From positions 699,846 to 763,845 of the forward strand of contig WYCW01000004.1 of the NCBI GenBank assembly GCA_011392765.1: a DNA stretch of 64,000 nucleotides. Direction: 5' to 3'. This document shows positions 16,519-25,173 of this stretch, one piece after another. The notes under the pieces were generated by a model, which did no database searches, was not told where the DNA came from, and was given only the letters and a program-made list of their open reading frames with translations. The stretch is from Candidatus Thiosymbion ectosymbiont of Catanema sp. Cochon2018 (lineage in GTDB: Bacteria; Pseudomonadota; Gammaproteobacteria; Chromatiales; Chromatiaceae). Every line of letters starts with the position of its first letter. Position 1 is the stretch's first letter. The position numbers and the translations under genes are program-made.

Positions 16519-17160
16519 ATGGCAGCCGTCATCGAACGCGTTGATAGCCTCGAACAGACCCTGCAGGATTTCATCAGGAGTGTCGGCGACGAATTCCGCA
16601 AGCTCTACAACTCGCAACGGCAAACCGAAGCGGAGCTACGCCTATTTAAAGACGAAATGGGCGCATTCAAGGACGAGATGCTCGTGTTCAAGGACGAGTC
16701 ACGCCGACAGCAGCGGCAGATGAACAAAAAGTGGGGGGAAATCTCCAACAAGCTGGGCACTTTGGTCGAGGATCTGGTCGCCCCGAGTCTGCCCCGAGTG
16801 ATCGAGGAGCGGCTGAACGAACACGCTTATGACCTCATGGTGCGGCTCAAACGCCAGTTGCCCGATGGGCGCGTGAAGGAATTCGACGCCCTGGTGATAA
16901 CTCCCGAGTGCGCCTGTCTCAACAGCACCAAGGCGACCCTGCGCATCGCCGACATCGATAGCTTCGTGGCCGACATCGCCGCCTTCCGCAGCTTCTTTCC
17001 CGAGCACGACGCTCTGCCCCTGGTGGGGATCCTGGCCAGCCTCGCGGTGGAAAAGAGCGTGCTCGCCTACGCGGAGAAACAGGGTTTTCTCGTCCTGGCG
17101 GTGGGCGACGAGCTCATGGAAATCAAGAACCGGCCCGATTTCGAGCCCAAGCACTGGTAA
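16519..17160 (+). CDS. Coiled-coil protein with PD-(D/E)XK-like C-terminal domain, copy B
   Basis: 213 residues, almost identical to copy A apart from the coil: only three heptads remain here against six in copy A, a 63-base (three-unit) difference, plus a few substitutions. Flanks on both sides are also duplicated (CGGACCCTAGGCGGGCTATT upstream, GCGTAGGGGCAACCCC downstream), so an approximately 0.9 kb segment was tandemly copied. It precedes the TIR-CHAT gene by 210 bases in the same direction. As in copy A, the expected E-V-K reads S-T-K. Confidence 0.75.
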   Translation: MAAVIERVDSLEQTLQDFIRSVGDEFRKLYNSQRQTEAELRLFKDEMGAFKDEMLVFKDESRRQQRQMNKKWGEISNKLGTLVEDLVAPSLPRVIEERLNEHAYDLMVRLKRQLPDGRVKEFDALVITPECACLNSTKATLRIADIDSFVADIAAFRSFFPEHDALPLVGILASLAVEKSVLAYAEKQGFLVLAVGDELMEIKNRPDFEPKHW

Positions 17161-17370
17161 TCGCGTAGGGGCAACCCCCTGTGGTTGCCCACCCCCGCGG
17201 TTGCCCCATTTTCCGGGTAGGCACGGGGGTCTGCCCCTACCCTCTCGCTCGCGGGTTGGGCAAAACCCGTAGGACTTGGCGAAACCGAACCGGTGCAGCG
17301 GTCCGCACAACGGACCCTACCCGTATTCCGAACCATGTACGGGCAACGGGATACAACAAGGAACCGACCC

Positions 17371-20148
17371 ATGACCAAGCTCTTCCTCTCCCACAGCACC
17401 CAGGACGATGACCTGGTACGCGCACTTCGGCAGGCACTCGCGGACCTCGGACAGGACGTCCGGATCGACTCGCGCCGGCTCCGCGGCGGTGATCCCTTAT
17501 GGTCGAGCATCCAACAGGCCATCGAGCAGGCCACAGCCTACGCGGTCCTGGTCAGCCCGGACGCATTCCAGTCCCAGTGGGTAGGCAAGGAGCTGCGGTA
17601 CGCCCTCGAAGTCCAAAAGGCACGCGGCAAAGAAGCATTCCCGGTTATTCCACTGGGTCTCGACGACACCCCGTTCGGTGCCTTCGAGTTCTTGTTCGAC
17701 GAAGAGCCACTTGGGGTCCCCGTAAGCAGTACCGGCGGCATCGAGCAAGTCCTGCACCCCATTCTGGTCGCCCTGGGTAAGCGCCTGCCGGCCGACCTGG
17801 TTTCTACCCCGCAACCCAAGGCCGAGCCGTTGGAAGAGCTGATACTCGAGCTCACCGACCTCGGCTTCAGTGACCTGGCGATGAATGAGCATGGGAAAAA
17901 ATATGTGAGTATCGCCTCGGCGCGTGCCCGGCTGATCTATGAGCCGGCCGCCGCGGGCCAGCGTAGAGTTTCCAGTGATCGCAGTTGGCGGCTGGTCGCG
18001 CCCCTGGGGCCTATCGAGGCCGAGGATCTGCGTTGGTACCTGGAGAAATACGCCGTCTGGCCGAGTGACATCTACCGGGATCGGATCGCCCGGATCGAGA
18101 AGAACCTGATTACCTGGGGTAAGGAGCTCTATCAAGCCGCCCTGCCGGTGGAGCACACCGCCAATGTCCTGCACGCCTGGGCGCGCATCGACGACCGGGC
18201 CGGTCGCCGTTTTTCCATCCTGGTGGACCCCACCCCGGAGGCCGGGGTAGCCGATGAGAAAGCCCGGACCGCTCGTGAAGCCGCCACCCTATTGCTCGGC
18301 CTGCCCTGGGAGCTGCTGCACGACGGCAATACCTTTCTGTTCCAGGGCGCCCGGCCCACTCGGGTGCGCCGGCGCCTGCCCAATACCCAGCCGTTCGATG
18401 CCCCGCCGGTGGCGACCCCCATCCGCATCCTGCTGGTCACCGCCCGCCCGGAAGATGAGGCCTGCGGCTACATCGACCACCGCGCCAGTGCCTTGCCCCT
18501 GGTGGAGGCTCTGGAGAAGCTGGGCGGCCAGGTCGTTTTGGAGCTACTCAGCCCCCCTACCCTGCCCGATCTGCGTGAGGCGCTGGACCGGGCCCGCAAG
18601 GCCGAAAAACCCTACCATGTGGTCCATTTCGACGGCCACGGGGTCTACGACCGCCGGGTGGGACTCGGCGGACTCTGCTTCGAGGACCCGCGGGATAGCG
18701 ACAGGCTCGAACGGCGCCGCCATGCCACCGTCTACACGGACGAGTTGGGGCCCTTGCTGAGGGATCACCGCATCCCCCTGGTATTCCTGGAGGCCTGCCA
18801 GAGTGCCCAGGCCAAGCAGGCGTCCGAATCCGTCGCCTCCGAGTTGCTCAAGGTCGGCGTGGCCTCGGTGGTCGCCATGAGCCACAGCGTGATGGTCGAG
18901 ACCGCCCGCCGCTTCGTAGCCGATTTCTATACCGAGTTGGCCGCGGGCGGGCGGGTAGGTGATGCCATGTTGGCGGGCCAGAGAAGGCTCCATGACGACA
19001 ATTTTCGCGGCCGGATCTTCGGCGCCGGAGAGCTACGGCTCCGGGACTGGTTCGTGCCGCTCCTGTTCCAGGAGCAGGACGACCCCCAACTCTTTTTCAA
19101 AGCCCCCAGCGACCAGACCCGAGAAGACATCCAGGCCGTACTCGAAGCCCGGCTCGGTGAATTGCCCCAAAAACCGGAGGCCGGCTTTGTGGGCCGCAGC
19201 CGGGGGCTATTGGCCTTGGAACGCTTGCTGCATCAAGAAGGCTACGGCGTGATTCGGGGCCAGGGCGGCGAGGGCAAGACCGCCCTGGCGGTGGAGCTGG
19301 CCCGCTGGCTGGTCCGTTCACGGCAGATCCGACGCGCCGCCTTCGTCTCGGTGGAGACCCATAGCCATTCGGAGGCAGTGCTCGATGCCTTGGGTCGCCA
19401 ACTGGTGGGCAAGGACTACTCCGTCGCCAAATTCAGGGATAAAGAACAAGCCACTCTGCCCATCGAACGCGAGTTGGCCGAACAGCCCACCCTGCTGGTC
19501 CTGGACAATCTCGAAAGCATCCTGCCGCCGCCTTTTTTGCGGGCAGAGACCCCCCAGGCCCTCGACGAAGAGGCGAGTCAGGAGCTACAGGCCATCCTGG
19601 GACTCTGCAAACGACTCAATGGCAAGGGCGGCACCCGGCTGATCTTCACCAGCCGCGAGGCACTGCCGGCGCCCTTCGACGCTAATCATCGCGAGCTGCA
19701 TCGGCTCGCCCGCGAGGATGCCGTCAAGCTGATCGAGCGGATACTCGACCGGGCCGCCGATGCCGGGAGCGATGCCGCGGGGGCCGAGCAGGAGGCCATC
19801 GAGGCGCTGGTAGATGCGGTCCAATGCCACGCCCGCACCCTCAATCTGCTGGCCCCCAGTCTCCGTGACCGGGGGGTGGAAAAGACCCGAACCGACCTGG
19901 AAAAGCTGATGGCGGAGATGGAGCGCCGCTTTCCCGGTAACCGGGAGCAGTCGGTCTTTGCCGGGGTGGAGCTCTCCCTGCGCCGGTTGTCCTCTGCAAA
20001 CCGGGAGCGGACACGGGTACTAGGGCTGTTCCACGGTGGGGTCAAGTCTGGGAGTGCTTCATCTCATGATGAAATGGGAAATGGCGGAAGTGGCCGCACT
20101 GGCGGAGGAGTTGATCCGGACCGGCTTGGCGACGCCGTGTGCCTATAA
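17371..20148 (+). CDS. TIR-CHAT-NB-ARC protein, 5' part of a frameshifted gene
   Basis: Start ATG 17371 with AAGGA upstream. Domain order: TIR (about 1-135; LFLSHSTQDDDLVRAL, then WVGKELRYAL with the candidate NADase Glu), a linker, CHAT caspase-like peptidase with His423 in FDGHG and Cys476 in LEACQS, and an NB-ARC/STAND ATPase with P-loop GQGGEGKT (Lys636), Walker B LLVLDNLES and RLIFTSRE. Such proteins sense infection or stress, then act by NAD hydrolysis or proteolysis. The frame loses homology near 20040-20050, where an extra base shifts the true continuation into the next frame; residues after about 890 are out of frame. The product as read would lack its TPR sensor. Confidence 0.85.
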   Translation: MTKLFLSHSTQDDDLVRALRQALADLGQDVRIDSRRLRGGDPLWSSIQQAIEQATAYAVLVSPDAFQSQWVGKELRYALEVQKARGKEAFPVIPLGLDDTPFGAFEFLFDEEPLGVPVSSTGGIEQVLHPILVALGKRLPADLVSTPQPKAEPLEELILELTDLGFSDLAMNEHGKKYVSIASARARLIYEPAAAGQRRVSSDRSWRLVAPLGPIEAEDLRWYLEKYAVWPSDIYRDRIARIEKNLITWGKELYQAALPVEHTANVLHAWARIDDRAGRRFSILVDPTPEAGVADEKARTAREAATLLLGLPWELLHDGNTFLFQGARPTRVRRRLPNTQPFDAPPVATPIRILLVTARPEDEACGYIDHRASALPLVEALEKLGGQVVLELLSPPTLPDLREALDRARKAEKPYHVVHFDGHGVYDRRVGLGGLCFEDPRDSDRLERRRHATVYTDELGPLLRDHRIPLVFLEACQSAQAKQASESVASELLKVGVASVVAMSHSVMVETARRFVADFYTELAAGGRVGDAMLAGQRRLHDDNFRGRIFGAGELRLRDWFVPLLFQEQDDPQLFFKAPSDQTREDIQAVLEARLGELPQKPEAGFVGRSRGLLALERLLHQEGYGVIRGQGGEGKTALAVELARWLVRSRQIRRAAFVSVETHSHSEAVLDALGRQLVGKDYSVAKFRDKEQATLPIERELAEQPTLLVLDNLESILPPPFLRAETPQALDEEASQELQAILGLCKRLNGKGGTRLIFTSREALPAPFDANHRELHRLAREDAVKLIERILDRAADAGSDAAGAEQEAIEALVDAVQCHARTLNLLAPSLRDRGVEKTRTDLEKLMAEMERRFPGNREQSVFAGVELSLRRLSSANRERTRVLGLFHGGVKSGSASSHDEMGNGGSGRTGGGVDPDRLGDAVCL

Positions 20149-21739
20149 CCACCTCTCCCTCCACCCCGCCCTCTGTATCTATCTGCGCGGACAACTGGAC
20201 CCCGCCGAGCACACAGAACTAACCCCCCGCTGGCTCCGAGCCATGGCGGAATATGCCGGGTTTCTCGATCAGCAGCACCAAGGACAGACCGAGTTGGTGG
20301 CAACATTGACCCGGCTGGAGCTACCGAACCTGTTCGCCCTGCTGGAGCAAATCCAGACCATCGGGAATCCAGAGGCGACTATCGCGCTTACTACCGGCCT
20401 CCGCAGCATGCGGCAAAACACCGGTAAGCCACTATTGGTGATGTGCCTGGACCGGATCCGCGATGCTGCGATGGAGGCCCTAGGCACGACCTGGACCCAT
20501 GCGGACCTTCAGGCCCAGTGGACCCGCGTCGATCAACAACTCGCCAGCGGGCGCCTGCAAGAGGCGCTTGAAGGATCACATGCCTTGCTCCAGCGCGCCC
20601 AAGCCGTGGGCGCAACGGCCTATCCCGAGGCCGACTACGACCTGGCAATGACCTACTGGCTGCGAGCCCAAGTGTTGAAGAACGCTATCAGATCAAAAGC
20701 GGCCTTACCACTGCTGGATGAAGCGCAACAAGGCTTTGAGACTATCGCACGGGACAACGGCGACAAGGCAGCAAAGGGCATGGTATCCAGGTGCCTCACC
20801 GAACGCGGCGACTGTCTTCTCTATCTGGACCGACTCGATCAGGCGGCCGCTGCTTACGAAGAAGCCATTGAGCGTGCCGAGCAATGCGGCGACGAACGCA
20901 CTATCGCCGTCGCAAGAGGCCAGATCGGGAGCATCCGCCGACGGCAGGGCCGCTATGCAGAGGCATTGGCCGCCTATGAGGCGACCCGCGCGCAATTCAC
21001 CCGGCTGGGTGAGACGATCTCTGTCGCCAAGTGTTGGAGTCTGACCGGCGTGGCGTACCAGGAAGCCGGGCAGTCGGAATCGGCGGAGCATGCCTACCAG
21101 AAAGCCATCAAGATCAAGGGGCAGCTCGGCGATCTAGTCGGGCAAGCAAGCACGCTCATTCAATTGGGGACCCTGCATGCCGGTCCACTCGACCGCCCCG
21201 AGGAGGCGGTGAATTTCCACGCCCGGGCGGCGGACATCTATGCCAAGGTTAACGACGAGTTTGGCGAAGGTTTAGCGAGAAGCAATCTCGGCTTAACCCT
21301 GCGTCGGCTCGGGCGTTTGAACGAGGCCCGCCGGGAAATCCAGCGGGCGATCACGTGCCAGGCCCAACTCGACCACACGGCTCAGCTTTGGGCTTCCTGG
21401 GGCATCCTTGCCAAGATCGAGAGAGACGCGGGTAATTTCGAGGCCGCGACACAGGCCAGGGAAAAGGCGGTCGCCGCCTATCTGGAATACCGCCGTGACG
21501 GCGGTGAGAACCATACCGGCCCGGGTCGGCTCGTCCTCACCGTGAGCCAGGCGTTGTTGGCCGGTGATTCGGCCACCGCCAGAGCCCTCCTGGAGCAAGC
21601 CGTCGTCGATCCGAATATCCCCGACTGGGGCGTCCCTTCGTTCAGGCCCTCCAGGCCATTGTCGCCGGCAGCCGCGACCCCGGCCTCGCCGCCGATCCGG
21701 ACCTGCACTACACCATGGCCGCCGAGATTCTGCTCCTGA
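20036..21739 (+). CDS. TPR sensor part of the frameshifted TIR-CHAT-NB-ARC gene
   Basis: This frame continues the upstream NB-ARC (KWEMAEVAALAEELIRTGLA..., a winged-helix-like LHPALCIYLRG) and then carries about eight tetratricopeptide repeats (for example DQAAAAYEEAIERAEQCGDERTIAVARGQIGSIRRRQGRYAEALAAYEATRAQF). It is not an independent gene: no ribosome-binding site fits and homology begins mid-domain. A second shift near 21635 returns to the original frame, giving VQALQAIVAGSRDPGLAADPDLHYTMAAEILLLIETLGSG and a stop at 21762. The intact ancestor would be about 1460 residues. A sequencing error is an alternative for either shift. Confidence 0.7.
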   Translation: MGSSLGVLHLMMKWEMAEVAALAEELIRTGLATPCAYNHLSLHPALCIYLRGQLDPAEHTELTPRWLRAMAEYAGFLDQQHQGQTELVATLTRLELPNLFALLEQIQTIGNPEATIALTTGLRSMRQNTGKPLLVMCLDRIRDAAMEALGTTWTHADLQAQWTRVDQQLASGRLQEALEGSHALLQRAQAVGATAYPEADYDLAMTYWLRAQVLKNAIRSKAALPLLDEAQQGFETIARDNGDKAAKGMVSRCLTERGDCLLYLDRLDQAAAAYEEAIERAEQCGDERTIAVARGQIGSIRRRQGRYAEALAAYEATRAQFTRLGETISVAKCWSLTGVAYQEAGQSESAEHAYQKAIKIKGQLGDLVGQASTLIQLGTLHAGPLDRPEEAVNFHARAADIYAKVNDEFGEGLARSNLGLTLRRLGRLNEARREIQRAITCQAQLDHTAQLWASWGILAKIERDAGNFEAATQAREKAVAAYLEYRRDGGENHTGPGRLVLTVSQALLAGDSATARALLEQAVVDPNIPDWGVPSFRPSRPLSPAAATPASPPIRTCTTPWPPRFCS

Positions 21740-21762
21740 TCGAGACCCTTGGGAGTGGGTAG

Positions 21763-22295
21763 GCTGGGTCGAGGAACGGAACCCGACACGGATAGCCGGG
21801 TTTCCTTCCCCTGCCTGCGGCAGGCAGGTCAACCCAGCCTTCTATGAGGCCCCGCTTGTCAACCCCCAGGGCGCTGTTTTGTTCGCCGTCTCAATCCGAC
21901 GGTCGGTAGGCTTCACCGGTTGTCATTCCGGGTCGGGTGTCCCTCCTGATCGCATGGAGTCGGTGGGCCACCGGTGGCTTACACGCACTCCGTTCAGTTC
22001 GACGTGGCGGCGGTTCGCACCGTGTCTGCGTCGGGTGTCGTTCTGGGCGGGCACGAGCCGTGCCGCGACCACCTTCTCTCCGCCGGCCCGTGGGCCGGTC
22101 ACCTCATCGTGCAGGCGCCCTGTGGCGCCGGTGACACCCGCTGTAAACACGCCCCCTCTACGAACTCGGTCCGGTTCTCGACCCGGCTGGGTTACGGGCG
22201 TGCGCGTCCGCAGGAAACGCTACGAACGGCTTGACTTGACTTCCTTCCGCGACGGTTTAACCCCCCTCTGGTTACTTCAGGCGCGCTGAACATTA
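21763..22295. other. Unassigned intergenic stretch
   Basis: Begins with a GTAGGCTGGGTCGAGGAACG inverted repeat that closes near 21837. The remaining 450 GC-rich bases have open frames on both strands, but none has a recognisable domain, so no gene is called. Confidence 0.4.
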
Positions 22296-22432
22296 AGAGG
22301 CTGTCTAATAACTAACTCATTGATTATAAAAATCGGCGTAGGGTGGGCTGTGCCCACCGAGGAGGTCCATCGTGGTGGGCACTACGGGTCAGGCTCATAA
22401 AAATCAATAGGTTAGTTCTTATACAGGCTCTA
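22296..22432. mobile_element. MITE-like element family I, divergent copy
   Basis: GAGGCTGTCTAATAACTAAC at the left and GTTAGTTCTTATACAGGCTC at the right are inverted; the middle holds a GTGGGC/GCCCAC stem rather than the usual GTAGGCTGGG stem. It abuts the IS110 element. Confidence 0.65.
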
Positions 22433-23696
22433 AGCCTCGGTTGCGAATGGCAGCAACCCCCTGATGATCGCTTAGGGGGCACTCGTGACTTGGGCGGGTT
22501 TCACGCGTGCCCCCGTCGGCACCACACCGGACTCGACAAACCGCCACCGGTCGATCAGCAGACGCCGTGCCAGGGCCACGATGCCGATCCGACGCTGGCG
22601 TTTGCCCCCACCGCCGAAGCGTTCCTGGAACCAGCGGCTGTGTTTGCTGTCTGGTTGATAACGCAGCCACCGCCAGGCCAGCTGGATCATCAGCGCCCGC
22701 ACCCGCCGATTGCCCGCCTTGCTGATCCCCTGATCGTGCGCCAGGTTGCCGCTGGCGTACGGCGAGGGCACCAACCCGGCCAGACTTGCCAGTTGCCGGC
22801 GGTTGGCCAACTCCCGCCAACCAAACAGCTCCATCACCAACGTCCCGGCGCCGACCCAGCCCACACCGGTCAGCACCATCAGGGAACGCACCGCCTGGGT
22901 GCGCTCGGCGCTCTCGATCAGCGCCCCGATCTCTCGCTCCACCGTTCGGAACTGCACTTGCACCCCTTGCAGACGTTCCCATTCCCGGAGCAAGCCCGCT
23001 TTCAGATGTGCCGGTAGTCCACTCCCAGCGAACAACTTCACTTCTTCCAGGCGCGCCACACAGTCGTTGCCGATCGGGAGCCGGATCCCTTGGGCCACCA
23101 GCTTGCTGCCCAGCCGATTGCGATGGCGCGTGCGTTTCGTGAGCAAGTCCCCACGCTCGCGGTGCAACTGCCGCAGGTCTTCCCACTCCGGCTCCGGCAC
23201 CCGCACCACGCGCCATACTCTCCTCTCGCCACGCTCATAGCGGATCAGCTTGTCCAGCAACGCCTGCGCATCCAGCCGATCCGTCTTCGCCCGCCGCGCC
23301 CGCCGCGACACCTCGATGCTGGCCGCGTCCACCACCTGGTTCGCGATCCCCAGTTCGGCCAACTGCCGGTGCAGCCAGAAGCCGTCCCGACCCGCTTCAT
23401 AGCAGCTCACCACCCCCGTCTCCGGGGACAGCCCCCACTTCGCCTTCACCTGAGCGATCTGCTCACGTAAGGACCCAATATCGCCCCCTGCAATCACCAC
23501 TTGGCGCTGCCGCGTGCCGTCGCCGAACGCCAATCGCCACTTCGCGTTGCTTAGCTCCAGCGCCAGGTACAGCACCGCTGTATTCTCGTACCCTTGCGTT
23601 TGGAGGTCCGCAGTCATCTTTGGGTTCTCCTCTCTGGGTTGCTTCACCCCTTAAGGTTAACCCGCTGCGGGCCTTCATAGGATCTACTCCCGACTC
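22433..23696 (-). mobile_element. IS110-family insertion sequence
   Basis: Approximate extent, bounded by repeat fragments: a family I element on the left and half of another (23697-23728) on the right. IS110 elements have no long terminal inverted repeats, so the exact ends cannot be placed by eye. The noncoding ends may encode the bridge RNA used for target choice. Confidence 0.6.
22472..23617 (-). CDS. IS110-family transposase
   Basis: About 381 residues. N-terminal DEDD RuvC-like domain: YLALELSNAKWRL (Glu where most relatives have Asp), CYEAGRDGFWLHR, KTDRLDAQALL with the paired acidic residues; then a coiled region and the C-terminal transposase_20 domain GVGWVGAGTLVMELFGW, LAGLVPSPYASGN, GISKAGNRRVRALMIQLAW with the catalytic Ser. 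These proteins recombine DNA under direction of a bridge RNA encoded in the element ends. ATG 23617 has GAGAGGAG nine bases upstream; ATG 23647 is an alternative. The frame is intact, so it may be active, though the first acidic residue is Glu. Confidence 0.92.
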   Translation of the reverse strand: MTADLQTQGYENTAVLYLALELSNAKWRLAFGDGTRQRQVVIAGGDIGSLREQIAQVKAKWGLSPETGVVSCYEAGRDGFWLHRQLAELGIANQVVDAASIEVSRRARRAKTDRLDAQALLDKLIRYERGERRVWRVVRVPEPEWEDLRQLHRERGDLLTKRTRHRNRLGSKLVAQGIRLPIGNDCVARLEEVKLFAGSGLPAHLKAGLLREWERLQGVQVQFRTVEREIGALIESAERTQAVRSLMVLTGVGWVGAGTLVMELFGWRELANRRQLASLAGLVPSPYASGNLAHDQGISKAGNRRVRALMIQLAWRWLRYQPDSKHSRWFQERFGGGGKRQRRIGIVALARRLLIDRWRFVESGVVPTGARVKPAQVTSAP

Positions 23697-23728
23697 TGGC
23701 CTACGGTCCTTTTCTAGACAGCTTCTTA
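23697..23728. repeat. Half copy of MITE family I at the right side of IS110
   Basis: GGCCTACGGTCCTTTTCTAG then ACAGCTTCTTA matches the right end of the copies at 41432 and 43725. Confidence 0.6.
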
Positions 23729-23848
23729 GGCACGCCCTTCGAAGAAGACATCGGGGTAGAGATCATGCCCGCCGAATGCCCCGGATTTGCTGCCTGGCTC
23801 GCGCGGCTGGAGGGGGTAGGAGATGGGGAGGCTGATACCGCAATCTAG
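23729..23848 (+). pseudogene. Short C-terminal gene fragment of unknown family
   Basis: The frame GTPFEEDIGVEIMPAECPGFAAWLARLEGVGDGEADTAI ends at TAG 23848. It looks protein-like and has no start of its own; it was probably cut off by the repeat and IS insertions to its left. Parent family not recognised. Confidence 0.35.
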
Positions 23849-23934
23849 CCCACGCTGGGTCAGCACTCCGAGGCAGGAATACTACTCAACGGGACTACCT
23901 GCACCCGGTTCAGAAACCGGCTCCACCAGGAAAC

Positions 23935-24399
23935 TCAGGCGGCCCATTTCCTGCCCGCAACATCCCGGTCTCCGCTATCGACCTCGGCACCGTCGTCAAG
24001 GCCCCGCCGCAGTAAATCGGCCAGCGAGATAGCATCCAAAAAGTTAAAGACGTCGTCGCTTAGCCGATCCCAGAGGGTGTGAGTCAGGCAACGCTTGCCG
24101 TCGCGGCAGTTTTCCTGCCCGCCGCAACGCGTGAATTCGACCCACTCGTCCACGGCACAGATGATATCCGCAATGGAGATTTCATCGGACGGCTTTCCAA
24201 GATAGTAGCCACCACCCGGACCACGCACACCCCGGACCAACTGTTTACTACGCAGGGCCGCAAACAGCTGCTCCAGGTAAGACAGAGAAATCCCCTGGTC
24301 CACGGAGATATCGGCCAGGGTCACGGGCCCCTTACCGGAGTGCAACGCCAGATCCAACATGGCGGTAACCGCGTACCTTCCTTTCGTAGAGAGTCTCAT
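23935..24399 (-). CDS. iscR: Fe-S cluster regulator IscR (Rrf2 family)
   Basis: 154 residues. Rrf2 winged helix [19 protein letters not shown]...[31 protein letters not shown], then the three cluster-ligating cysteines with IscR spacing in [13 protein letters not shown] followed by the conserved His (LTH). It binds a [2Fe-2S] cluster and represses the isc operon. In most proteobacteria iscS follows directly; here the reverse strand downstream holds only a gene fragment and the IS110/MITE cluster, so iscR is orphaned. The C-terminal tail ([28 protein letters not shown]) is longer than usual. Confidence 0.93.
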   Translation of the reverse strand: MRLSTKGRYAVTAMLDLALHSGKGPVTLADISVDQGISLSYLEQLFAALRSKQLVRGVRGPGGGYYLGKPSDEISIADIICAVDEWVEFTRCGGQENCRDGKRCLTHTLWDRLSDDVFNFLDAISLADLLRRGLDDGAEVDSGDRDVAGRKWAA

Positions 24400-24626
24400 G
24401 GTCGTTTTTCCTGAAATCCCAACCCTTCAGTCTCTCTCCGAATGGCGGCTCGATACGGACATAATCCTTCGATTTCCCGTTTCCGAGATCGAGATCCGGA
24501 GGAGGCTGAACGGTTACTCTGTCTTGGGTTATGCCCATCGCAGACGCAAACCATCGGACAAACCCCTGACAAGAAGCATAGCTATATCAGAGCAAATTAG
24601 TCAAGAATATTTCCATACATGCAGTG

Positions 24627-24668
24627 CGAGCGCGTGTAAACCTTCCCAAAAACATAACCTTGGCAGAC
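24627..24668 (-). repeat. Dispersed GAGCGCGTATAAA element, copy 4
   Basis: GTGCGAGCGCGTGTAAACCT followed by TCCCAAAAACATAACCTTGG; reverse-oriented to copy 5 near 49605, which shares the neighbouring CTGCAGGC word. Confidence 0.6.
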
Positions 24669-24871
24669 CTGGTTGCCTGCAGGCAGGTCCACACAGTGAA
24701 CTGAGCCGGCTGAGCAAGGCCCGTAGATGGACGTAGGATGCGGTGAGCGTGTGTTGTCCTTTCCGGACTGCACCACCGCCAGGCGCGAACCGCATCTTTG
24801 GATGGCGACAAGCCCCACGGAATGGGTGTTGGGTACACCGCTGCTGTGGGCCACACGGACAACATGCGGGT

Positions 24872-24984
24872 AACCCAATGGACAACATGGACGGTATGGA
24901 CTGCATGGACCGGGGGGCACACAGCAACCTCTGGTCCACGTAGTCCACTTGGTCCATGTCGTCCACAGCGGCTGCCGCCGTCCC
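24872..24984. repeat. TGGAC-rich hairpin element, third copy
   Basis: AACCCAATGGACAACATGGA through GGGGCACACAGCAACC to GTCCACAGCGGCTGCCGCC, same structure as the pair at 7457-7662. The gene-free stretch 24400-25173 otherwise contains GGATGCGGTGAGCG-type repeats and nothing coding. Confidence 0.75.
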
Positions 24985-25173
24985 TGGTGGTTTTGCCCAT
25001 CTTACAGCCGGCAGGATGCCGGCGCTCCTAGCAGCGTACCCAACATAATCGTTGACGCGGTTCGTTGCTTGCCTGTGCGTCCCTGCACGCAGACAGCGCA
25101 TTGATGCGGTTCGCATTGTCCCTGACGCTCACCGCATCCTACTCGCCTAACCTACGGCTTCGCTCTATCGGGC

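Noticed and set aside
21564..22289. 241-codon plus frame after the TIR-CHAT gene
   Set aside because: No recognisable domain and overlaps the restored C-terminus of the upstream gene in another frame.
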